The position numbers and the translations under genes are program-made. Under the pieces are notes generated by a model. It worked only from the letters and a program-made list of their open reading frames with translations. It did not search any database and was not told the DNA's origin. DNA of 64,000 nt from an uncultured Bacteroides sp. GTDB taxonomy: Bacteria > Bacteroidota > Bacteroidia > Bacteroidales > Bacteroidaceae. How positions within the stretch are numbered: position 1 is the first letter of the stretch; the number at the start of each line of letters is the position of its first letter. The stretch is from contig CAMTOS010000001.1 in the NCBI GenBank assembly GCA_947074195.1, positions 58,507 to 122,506 of the forward strand, read 5' to 3'. Positions 38,582 through 46,429 of the stretch are shown piece by piece.

Positions 38582-41017
38582 TTAGAATTTTACTTCTACT
38601 TTTTTCCCATTATAGTTCACTATTTTCTCTGAACCATCATTCAGCTTCACAGTAAATTTTCGATTCTGAATCATGCCATCATAAGCACCCGAACGTTTAC
38701 CTATCGTCAGTTTCTTTGCTTTATCATTCCATGTAAAAGGTATTTCGGTATATGCGCCATTCTCATAATTATAGTTATCGAACTCATCTTCATAAAGCGT
38801 AAACGTTCCGTCAGCACCTTCATAAACATTAACCGCCAGATTATCCCACGGCTTTTCAGTAGCATACTGCACCTGTGGTCCAATGGGGATAATGCTTCCT
38901 GCTTTCACATAAAGAGGGATTTCATCGATTGATGTTACTTGTGTGATATACTGTCCACCATTATATTTTTGATTCGTCTGATAGTTATACCATGTGGTAT
39001 TTGCAGGAAGATAAATCCCGGTTGTTTTTCCGATAGTAAAATCAACAACCGGTTCTTCAACAGATTCGTTTCCATCATTTCGATTCCAGCCTTCATTTTC
39101 ATCTGCTTTTACAATCGCTTCGGGTGTATATTGTGCCTGCAAAACCGGAGCAACAAGAATAGATTTTCCAAACATATATTGATCATTCATATCCCACACA
39201 TTCTTATCTTCAGGGAAATCCATCATCAGTGCACGCATAAAGCTGGATTGATTCTTTGTCACATCCCACGAAGTAGAATAGATATATGGCAATAAAGAGT
39301 AACGAAGATTTATCGTTTTCTCGATAGCATCATAAATTGGTTCGCCTTTCTCGCCAAAGTAGTAAATCTCACGTTTCAAATCAGTACCATGCGAACGCAT
39401 CATTGGCGTAAATGCACCCTGCTGCAACCAACGTACATATAATTCCTGAAACAGCGGATTCTTTGAAGCTGTACCATCCATCCAGCTTTTATTATAATGT
39501 CCTGAAAAAAATCCGCCAATATCGGTATTAAAATTTGGATTACCTGTCAATGTGAAGTTCAAAGCCGCCGGTATCTGATTGCGGAATGACTCCCATGAAG
39601 AGTTTACGTCACCGGACCATACATTGGCGCCATATCTTTGCTGTCCGGCAAACCCTGAACGGGTAAGAATAAACACACGTTTATCTGAAGTCGTAGCACG
39701 CTGATTATTATATACGCCACCTACAGCCATAAGCGGATAGGCATTGCGCACTTTACGGAAAGAACCCAGATGGGTTTGTGTGTCCATATCTTCAGGTTTA
39801 AATTCCAGATGATCCGGTTCTGTAGAATCCATCCACCAGCCGTCCATACCCATGTCATAGATTCGTGTCAGATTTTTCCAGTAGATATCTCTGGCTTCCG
39901 GATTATAGGCATCATAAACTCTTACTCCCGATGGATATTCCGGATTTGGGGGCCAGGTATCCAGACCCGATAGCGGCCATGTCTTGAAATCGAACAACAT
40001 ATTCTTATCATTCATCTCACGGTAGGCTTTAGTCATCGGACCAAAACTCGACCAGATAGTAATAATGATATGGGCATTGTTTTGGTGTACTTCATCAATC
40101 ATTTGCTGGGCATTCTGGAATCCGCCATCGAGGAATTCCATGGCATTCCACTGATAATTATTGCCCCAGTATTGCCAGTCCTGAATAATACCATCGAGCG
40201 GCACACCCAGTTCGCGATGTTTACTAACTACCTCCAAAAGCTCTTCCTGAGTTTTATAACGTTCGCGACTTTGCCAGAAACCATATGTCCACAACGGAAA
40301 CATCGGAACTTCACCGGTTAAAGCACGCATTTGCGCAATTACACCATCGGCATTGCCACCATACATAAAATAGTAATCCACGGCATCGCCCACTTCAGAC
40401 TCGAAAGAGATCACTCCGCCGTTATCGGCAAAAACCGTAGGTGAATAGTTATCCCAAAACAATCCATACCCTTTTACCGACTGAATAAAAGGAATGGCAT
40501 CTTCCACATTTCCCTGCACCAGATTTTTGTTTTGATTTCGTTGCGACATCTTTCCATTCTGCAAACTGCCCAAACCATAGACCGGTTCATCGCCATCAAG
40601 CTGGAAAGATTGTTTCACCCGATAAGTCTGCACACCGGCATCATTAAAAGGAATAAATACCGGAGCGGCATTCTCATTTAAAAGCTGTTCGTTATTATTA
40701 TAATAAGCAATTTCTCCATTATTCAAATTCAATGAAATCTGTAGCGATTTACTTTTAAGTCCGATAGAGCCGTTTTCTGTTGTTTCTTTTAAAGCAATGA
40801 TTTGTGGTTGCGCTATAACAGTGAGACTTTCTTTATTAAACTCCAGTCCTGAAGGATGTTTTATTACCCGGACAGTTGCATCGTTGTAAAACTGAATTTT
40901 TATATCGACCCCGTTAATAGTCGTTTCGATACCATTTGAAATTCGCTGATAATTCTGTGCCTGCACTCCAAATGGTGCCAGCAAAACAAGGAGAATTAAA
41001 ATTTTTAATGTCTTCAT
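38582..41017 (-). CDS. GH31 alpha-glycosidase (alpha-xylosidase candidate)
   Basis: 811 residues from the ATG at 41017. The track ORF extends 89 codons further, but that stretch translates the TGCA repeat array and promoter, whereas MKTLKILILLVLLAPFGVQAQ is a clean signal peptide. GH31 catalytic nucleophile is Asp397 in DGWWMDSTEPD. The N-terminal beta-sandwich and C-terminal Greek-key regions are present (LWTYGFWQSRERY marks barrel entry). GH31 in plant-cell-wall PULs is usually alpha-xylosidase or alpha-glucosidase. It is the first gene of a unit with CE1 and GH43, driven by a xylan-type promoter. Confidence 0.9.
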   Translation of the reverse strand: MKTLKILILLVLLAPFGVQAQNYQRISNGIETTINGVDIKIQFYNDATVRVIKHPSGLEFNKESLTVIAQPQIIALKETTENGSIGLKSKSLQISLNLNNGEIAYYNNNEQLLNENAAPVFIPFNDAGVQTYRVKQSFQLDGDEPVYGLGSLQNGKMSQRNQNKNLVQGNVEDAIPFIQSVKGYGLFWDNYSPTVFADNGGVISFESEVGDAVDYYFMYGGNADGVIAQMRALTGEVPMFPLWTYGFWQSRERYKTQEELLEVVSKHRELGVPLDGIIQDWQYWGNNYQWNAMEFLDGGFQNAQQMIDEVHQNNAHIIITIWSSFGPMTKAYREMNDKNMLFDFKTWPLSGLDTWPPNPEYPSGVRVYDAYNPEARDIYWKNLTRIYDMGMDGWWMDSTEPDHLEFKPEDMDTQTHLGSFRKVRNAYPLMAVGGVYNNQRATTSDKRVFILTRSGFAGQQRYGANVWSGDVNSSWESFRNQIPAALNFTLTGNPNFNTDIGGFFSGHYNKSWMDGTASKNPLFQELYVRWLQQGAFTPMMRSHGTDLKREIYYFGEKGEPIYDAIEKTINLRYSLLPYIYSTSWDVTKNQSSFMRALMMDFPEDKNVWDMNDQYMFGKSILVAPVLQAQYTPEAIVKADENEGWNRNDGNESVEEPVVDFTIGKTTGIYLPANTTWYNYQTNQKYNGGQYITQVTSIDEIPLYVKAGSIIPIGPQVQYATEKPWDNLAVNVYEGADGTFTLYEDEFDNYNYENGAYTEIPFTWNDKAKKLTIGKRSGAYDGMIQNRKFTVKLNDGSEKIVNYNGKKVEVKF

Positions 41018-41074
41018 TTTATGTAATTCTTTATAATATAGATTCGGTTTACTGATGATAGCTTTCCGGTTTGG

Positions 41075-41178
41075 TGCAGAACCCTCTGCACTGTGTTGCA
41101 AAGCTATCTGCAGTTTAGTGCAGAGCCCTCTGCAGTTTCCCGCTAAACCTTTTGCAGTTTTCTGCAAAGCCTTATGCA
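41075..41178. repeat. Tandem array B: five 22-nt TGCA-bounded units
   Basis: 16-nt cores start at 41075, 41097, 41119, 41141 and 41163, exactly 22 nt apart: TGCAGAACCCTCTGCA, TGCAAAGCTATCTGCA, TGCAGAGCCCTCTGCA, CGCTAAACCTTTTGCA and TGCAAAGCCTTATGCA. Spacers are CTGTGT, GTTTAG, GTTTCC and GTTTTC. Unit 3 is an inverted repeat with 7-bp arms. GTTTAG is the reverse complement of the CTAAAC spacer in array A. Confidence 0.9.
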
Positions 41179-41210
41179 GTAATTGTGATAACCGTGAAGT
41201 AAAATCGATA

Positions 41211-41276
41211 CAAATATATATGCCAGTTAACAGAAGCATCAAAAGATATGTAACACGTATTAAACCATATGTTACA
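41211..41276 (-). promoter_or_regulatory. Xylan-type promoter and operator, GH31 operon
   Basis: The -7 box TATATTTG (41211-41218) and a TTTTG (-33-like, 41240-41244) are 21 nt apart, a full Bacteroides consensus. The 30-nt operator-like site (41247-41276) starts 28 nt above the -7 box and contains TGTAACA and TGTTACA with a 21-nt period. It aligns with the GH43 operon site at 23 of 30 positions. Confidence 0.75.
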
Positions 41277-41293
41277 AATGCCATGAAACACCA

Positions 41294-41326
41294 TAAAAAA
41301 CGGCACTCTCTTCACAGAGAATGCCG
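41294..41326 (-). terminator. Terminator of the xus-GH10 operon
   Basis: On the minus strand stem CGGCATTCTC/GAGAGTGCCG (one G-U pair) with a 6-nt loop is followed by TTTTTT. It lies 59 nt after the GH10 stop. Confidence 0.85.
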
Positions 41327-41385
41327 CCGATGCACAAATCAATATCAATTCTCTAAATTGAGTTTACTGATATTATATCTTTAAA

Positions 41386-43578
41386 TTAATCTTCGCGCGG
41401 GAAGATTGTTTTATTAGCTAATCCATTTGCAAAACCTGCATAAGCATGCTTGCGATTGTAGTCAAGTGTCCACAAACCAATAGGTTCGCCACCACGCCAG
41501 GAAGAAGATTCAGGACTGTCTGTTGGTGCCCAGTGAGTGATACCATAACGCTGACCCGAAGGAATATATTCGAAATATGCTTTTACAATGAATTCGTAAA
41601 GATCGGACTGAGCTTTCAGATGCTCTTCTTCAGCCTCAACCGTTTTAATGCTGGCCAGATTATCTTCTTTCAGGATACCCATATCGAGTTCCGAGATCTT
41701 AATCAATTTACCGGTTGATGCCAGTAACTGGAACATTTTGATAATATTCTCTTCCTGTTCGGCTGCTGCAACCGGATCGAGTTTCAGGTTAACATGCATT
41801 TGCGTTCCGATACCATCGATACGAGTAACGCCGTCAGATTCCCAGTATTTGATCATATCAATCAGACCCCGGCATTTCTGTCCGCCACCTTCAAGACCAT
41901 AATCGTTGATAAACAACAACTCATTTCCATTGCCATGCTTACGGGTAAATTCAATGGCTTTGCGGGCATAATCCTTGCCCATATAATCCTGCCAGTAGAA
42001 TTCATCAGAAGAAAGTTCTTTACCTTCACCTGTTTTAAGCTGAGTTTGATCAGGCCAGTCGGACATTGGCTCATTCACCACATCCCATGCAGTGACATGA
42101 TCTTTTGTCACTTCCATCATACCTGCAATCCATGTTTCCAGCGCACCGGTGATGATTTCAGCCTTTTCTTCATCCGTTTTTTCAATTACCTGATCGGCCG
42201 TTCCGCCATAACCTTCGCCCAATTCCGAGAGTCCGCGTGAGGAATTTCCACCCCAGCCTCCCCAGCCATCAGTGCCTTCTTCGAAATCACTGTTAGTGAT
42301 GATGCTTCTGCTGCTTCCAGCCGGACAAAGAGTTATATTATCAATGTATACGCGACCTTCGTAATTTCCGAAGTTTATGATAAAGCGGTCACGATTTGCA
42401 GCACTGGTGTAGGTACTCAATTCATACTCCTGCCACTCTTTAGTAACATTAAAACTACCAAAACTATTCGATGAATAATCTGAAGAAGATTGAATTTCGG
42501 CCGTTAAAGATCCTGCTGCTGTAGCTTTCACAACAAACTTCAGAATATATTCTGTATCATTATCCAGATAGGTGGCAAAATTGTAAGCCTCTTGTGCTTC
42601 CCAGAAATTACCTGCAACTGTATTCTCGAACCAGTAAGCATAACCTGGTGCTGACCCACTACTATAGCCCTCGCCATCATCAGAAAGACCACAGGATGCA
42701 TTGCCACCCCAACCGCCCCAACCGGCAGCGCCATTCTCGAAATCACCATTGGTAATGATGCTTTGATTGCTTCCAGCCGGACAAAGTGTTACGTTATCGA
42801 TATATACTGTTCCTTCATAATCACCAAAACTGATAATCATACGATTACGGTCGCTTGCAGTTGCAGTAGTAGTCAGTTCGTATTGTTCCCAATCTTTAGA
42901 TACGTTGAAGGTACCAAAACTATCAGAAGAATAATCGGCAGATGATTGAATTTCTGCACGAATTGTTCCGTTAGCCGTAGCTCTGATCATAAACTTTAGT
43001 GTATACTGAGTGCCATTTATTAAATCGGGGCTGATATCATAACACACCTGCGATTCCCAAAAGTTACCTGCAGCTGTATTGGTAAATGTATAGGCATGAC
43101 CGCCATTGCCACCACCGCCTGTACCCGGAATAATTGTAGGTTCAAGAAGTGTATTCAGATAGGTTGCATTCTGATTGGCATGCCAGCAAAGTGTATGACC
43201 AAAGATAGAGGTACCTGCATCATTTGCAGCCTCAACAAAGTTCTCTACCGTAGAAAAATCCATTGTACCATTGTTCTGCACAATAGCCATATGCTTCATT
43301 TCCCAGCCTGCTGTCATCTCATCATAATTGGCATTGGTCAGACGATAAACAATATTCTTCGAAATATAATCGCTTACCGATACTCCTGTACCCAGCTTAA
43401 AATCGGGATTTGCAGTGCGGTCAATATATGTTTTCAGTGCATCATACTTGTTTACATACTCCATGGCAATCACACTCAGCGGTTTTTCCACATCGTACGT
43501 CAGAATATGATCATCGGTACAGGCAACCATTGCCGCAAAAGCAAAGACACCGCACAGTACTTTTTTATATTGCTTCAT
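41386..43578 (-). CDS. GH10 endo-xylanase with tandem CBM insertion, lipoprotein
   Basis: 730 residues with lipobox MVAC (Cys20). The GH10 barrel is split: the first strands (about 35-150, ending near GHTLCWH) are followed by a glycine-rich linker, two tandem CBM4/9/22-like modules (about 160-310 and 311-455), then the rest of the barrel with acid/base Glu503 (WDVVNEP) and nucleophile Glu630 (KISELDMG). Split GH10 xylanases of this kind are known as the outer-membrane Xyn10 of Prevotella and Bacteroides xylan PULs. It is the last gene of the xus operon and makes the first cut in xylan at the cell surface. Confidence 0.94.
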   Translation of the reverse strand: MKQYKKVLCGVFAFAAMVACTDDHILTYDVEKPLSVIAMEYVNKYDALKTYIDRTANPDFKLGTGVSVSDYISKNIVYRLTNANYDEMTAGWEMKHMAIVQNNGTMDFSTVENFVEAANDAGTSIFGHTLCWHANQNATYLNTLLEPTIIPGTGGGGNGGHAYTFTNTAAGNFWESQVCYDISPDLINGTQYTLKFMIRATANGTIRAEIQSSADYSSDSFGTFNVSKDWEQYELTTTATASDRNRMIISFGDYEGTVYIDNVTLCPAGSNQSIITNGDFENGAAGWGGWGGNASCGLSDDGEGYSSGSAPGYAYWFENTVAGNFWEAQEAYNFATYLDNDTEYILKFVVKATAAGSLTAEIQSSSDYSSNSFGSFNVTKEWQEYELSTYTSAANRDRFIINFGNYEGRVYIDNITLCPAGSSRSIITNSDFEEGTDGWGGWGGNSSRGLSELGEGYGGTADQVIEKTDEEKAEIITGALETWIAGMMEVTKDHVTAWDVVNEPMSDWPDQTQLKTGEGKELSSDEFYWQDYMGKDYARKAIEFTRKHGNGNELLFINDYGLEGGGQKCRGLIDMIKYWESDGVTRIDGIGTQMHVNLKLDPVAAAEQEENIIKMFQLLASTGKLIKISELDMGILKEDNLASIKTVEAEEEHLKAQSDLYEFIVKAYFEYIPSGQRYGITHWAPTDSPESSSWRGGEPIGLWTLDYNRKHAYAGFANGLANKTIFPRED
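42214..43098 (-). repeat. Internal duplication of CBM module in GH10 gene
   Basis: Two consecutive copies of about 145-150 codons carry near-identical runs such as GNFWE, EIQSS.DYSS.SFG, VYIDN.TLCPAGS and GWGGWGGN. It is an in-frame tandem duplication of a carbohydrate-binding module. Confidence 0.85.
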
Positions 43579-43596
43579 ATTATTGTTATTTTAAGG

Positions 43597-44604
43597 TTAT
43601 TTTGTGATCACTTCGAAGGTCTCGAGTGAAATGCCGCGGTCGCGAACCACCAGAGTATCTTTTGTTGAATAAGTCACGTCATCGAGTCTGATCTGATAGT
43701 CCAGATAGATGGCGTTACGGTCTTTATCGCCCCAGCTTTTAATCTCGCCTTTTTCTACAAACTGACCACTTCCTGTGGCATTTCCTTCTTCTGAAGTTAC
43801 CGTACAATTGTTGTTATCATCGAAAGTCAGCAGCAAATTGCAGGTAACACCGCTTACAGTTACAGGAAAAATGGCTGTAGCAAGACTTTGAGTCGTCACG
43901 CTGCATACTTCATCATATTCCACATATTCTTTTTTGCGAATGACTGTCTGATTTGCCGAAGCATCGCCGGTATTGCTTGTAATTACATCGACACCTCTTC
44001 TCAGATAATTGGCATGCCATGGATTGATATATTTAATGGCATAAAGGGTATAATCTTTTGGTATGATGCTCCAGTCATCAGCAATACAACGGCGAGGATT
44101 AGTTGTTATCGGTTTCCCTCTTAAAACAGAGTCTGCATTCTGAACTTCGCTAATCACGATTGGAATAACATAAGTCGTAGTCAACGCTTTAGGATCAGCA
44201 AAGAAAGCATCTGTCAACTGCACTTCTACTCCACCTAAAATGCTTCCCTTCGGAATGGTCATCTGATTTGAAGATAGTGAATAGTAGGAGGTTGGCATTG
44301 CTACCACATCTTCGAAGTTTGACTTAAACACCAGGTTATCGCATAATGAATTATCTACTTCGAAATCGATGACAATATTTTTTTTGTTATCATATACACC
44401 GCCCATAGTAGCTACAATTTTGCATTTCTTTGCGTTATCCATAGTTGTGTCGAAGATATCTTCTCCCATCACCAGCGTACGAATTGGAGATTGATAGGCA
44501 AAATAAACGGTAGTATAGTCGAAGTCATCGAACGACCAGTCCTGATTATGACATGACGTTAATAATCCTCCGATAACAGTTAGTATTAATAATAGCTTTT
44601 TCAT
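43597..44604 (-). CDS. XusE-like surface glycan-binding lipoprotein (DUF1735-type)
   Basis: 335 residues with lipobox GLLTSC (Cys18). The N-terminal region resembles the DUF1735/BT_3987-type domain of PUL lipoproteins (VYFAYQSPIRTLVMGED; MTIPKGSILGGVEVQLTDAFF), followed by a C-terminal beta-rich domain. In xylan PULs the protein at this position (between the second SusD and GH10) is a surface xylan-binding protein. It starts 31 nt after SusD 2 and ends 18 nt before GH10. Assignment rests on position and the N-terminal domain. Confidence 0.8.
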   Translation of the reverse strand: MKKLLLILTVIGGLLTSCHNQDWSFDDFDYTTVYFAYQSPIRTLVMGEDIFDTTMDNAKKCKIVATMGGVYDNKKNIVIDFEVDNSLCDNLVFKSNFEDVVAMPTSYYSLSSNQMTIPKGSILGGVEVQLTDAFFADPKALTTTYVIPIVISEVQNADSVLRGKPITTNPRRCIADDWSIIPKDYTLYAIKYINPWHANYLRRGVDVITSNTGDASANQTVIRKKEYVEYDEVCSVTTQSLATAIFPVTVSGVTCNLLLTFDDNNNCTVTSEEGNATGSGQFVEKGEIKSWGDKDRNAIYLDYQIRLDDVTYSTKDTLVVRDRGISLETFEVITK

Positions 44605-44635
44605 TTTACATTGATTTTAATTTGTACATCATATA

Positions 44636-46402
44636 TCATCTCCATCCTCTGTTCTGGATGAGTGCATCGAACTTCAGGACTTCACTATATGGGATCGGTC
44701 CGTAGTTCATATAATCTTTATAATCTCTGATTTCCACAGAAAGTGCCGGATCGAACTGACTTCCGGTAATCGACATGCCTCGAACCTCTTCATTCAGGTT
44801 TAATTGCCATCTGCGCAAATCCCAGAAACGGAAACCTTCGAAACAAAGTTCCAGACGGCGTTCATTGCGAATGAGTTCGCGCATGGCCTCTTTGTCGTTC
44901 TTAATGGATTCCAGGTAAGCGTGATTATTATCGGTCCCTACACCGGCACGCTGACGAATAGCTTTTACCACATCGTAAGCCGAATACCCGTGTGAACCTG
45001 CACCTGTAGGACCATAAGCTTCATTGGCAGCCTCAGCATAGTTCAGGAAAATTTCGGTATAGCGCATACGCGCCTTATAATGTTTCTGATTATTCACAGA
45101 CGATGGATTAAGGTTGACGTCCTGACGAAGAAGTTTACGCATATAATAACCAGTACGGGTAGATGTCTCGGTTTTATTCAATGCATCATTCGTTGTTCCA
45201 TCGGTTGCTGTTGTAATGGTAGAATTATTATGGCCGGCAACGCTTCCGTTATAAACGATATACAATGATAAACGTGGATCTCTGTTTGCATATGGATTGT
45301 AAGCATTATATTGGGCATTAGACGTTGTGATAGGATAACCATTGGCCATCGGGAATGCATCAACTAAGTTTTGCGATGGATTAAGACGTCCGTTTCCATA
45401 AAGTGTTGGCGGGAAGTGATCCGATTCAAGATTGCTGCTACTTTCTGAACCTGTACGCCAAAGAATTTCAGCAGGATTACCTCCGGCTTTTAACGATTCA
45501 ATTTCACTGCTGTTGGCATACCAGGTATGACCATTGTTATCCAGTCCGCTTACACCACCAATACGATCTAAAACTTTAGCAGCATATTCAGCAGCATTGG
45601 CCCATGTAGTAGAAGTAGCACTATTGAATGCAGGACTTGCAGCCAGCAATGAAGCCTGAGCCATAATGCCCTCAGCAATACGAGCGGTCATACGTAAACC
45701 CATATGGTCGCCAAACACGCGGGTATATTGTGCTGCACTAACACCAATATTTCTATATTTCGCAGGTACATCATTATCTCTCGAAATATCGGCATAATCT
45801 AAAGGAAGCAATTCAATAGCTTCATTCAGGTCGGTGTAAATCTGCACCATACACTCTTCAAAAGTAGCACGCGGTTGATTGAAGTCTGAAGAGGTTGTTT
45901 CTGGTTCAATAATTAACGGAATACCAAGAAGCCTTCCATCTTCTGTCCAGCCACCATGTGCTTGAAGCAAATAGTACATATACATACCACGAAGACCATA
46001 AGCCTCGCCCTTCATACGGTCATTGAACATAACTGAAACCAACTGGTCATCAGCCCAATTTACATCATCTGATTTAGAGAGGAAAAGATTCAGGTAATGA
46101 ATAGCCGAACGACAAGCAGTCCAGCGTTCGGTTGGGTTATTATCGGCTGCCCATGATCCACTTGCCATCTTGCGATATCCGTTTGAGTTATCATTCGAAA
46201 CCGCATCATCAGTGGCAACATCATTAAATGACCATGAATCGATAGGAATACGGGTATAACCATTAGCCAGAAGCCCTTGTGCATAACTGGCATTATTATA
46301 GATATAGTCTACATCCAGATTGTTCTCAATTTGCGGGGTAAACATATCATCGCAGCTTGATATCAGGAAGACTAATGAGAGAAGTCTGATTATATTTTTC
46401 AT
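44636..46402 (-). CDS. SusD-like protein 2 of xylan PUL (XusD-like)
   Basis: 588 residues, lipobox FLISSC (Cys17). It has RagB/SusD features: WTACRSAIHYLNLFL helix, YTEIFLNYAEAANEAYG and IRQRAGVG motifs and RNERRLELCFEGFRFWDLRRW near the C terminus. It pairs with the SusC gene that ends 27 nt upstream. Its likely ligand is xylo-oligosaccharide, from locus context. Confidence 0.95.
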   Translation of the reverse strand: MKNIIRLLSLVFLISSCDDMFTPQIENNLDVDYIYNNASYAQGLLANGYTRIPIDSWSFNDVATDDAVSNDNSNGYRKMASGSWAADNNPTERWTACRSAIHYLNLFLSKSDDVNWADDQLVSVMFNDRMKGEAYGLRGMYMYYLLQAHGGWTEDGRLLGIPLIIEPETTSSDFNQPRATFEECMVQIYTDLNEAIELLPLDYADISRDNDVPAKYRNIGVSAAQYTRVFGDHMGLRMTARIAEGIMAQASLLAASPAFNSATSTTWANAAEYAAKVLDRIGGVSGLDNNGHTWYANSSEIESLKAGGNPAEILWRTGSESSSNLESDHFPPTLYGNGRLNPSQNLVDAFPMANGYPITTSNAQYNAYNPYANRDPRLSLYIVYNGSVAGHNNSTITTATDGTTNDALNKTETSTRTGYYMRKLLRQDVNLNPSSVNNQKHYKARMRYTEIFLNYAEAANEAYGPTGAGSHGYSAYDVVKAIRQRAGVGTDNNHAYLESIKNDKEAMRELIRNERRLELCFEGFRFWDLRRWQLNLNEEVRGMSITGSQFDPALSVEIRDYKDYMNYGPIPYSEVLKFDALIQNRGWR

Positions 46403-46429
46403 AACATTGTTGTATTTATCATCAGTTTA

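Larger units (their letters stand above)
41018..41385. other. 368-bp intergenic region before GH31
   Basis: No gene is present. In minus-strand order it holds the xylanase-operon terminator (41294-41326), the xylan-type operator and promoter (41211-41276) and the TGCA array (41075-41178), which falls inside the predicted GH31 leader of about 187 nt. Confidence 0.75.

Noticed and set aside
23158-41178. TGCA arrays as CRISPR
   Set aside because: Repeats are only 16 nt, spacers are 6 nt and partly identical, and no cas genes are present.
41018-41284. 89-codon N-terminal extension of GH31
   Set aside because: It would translate the promoter and repeat array; the signal peptide begins at 41017.
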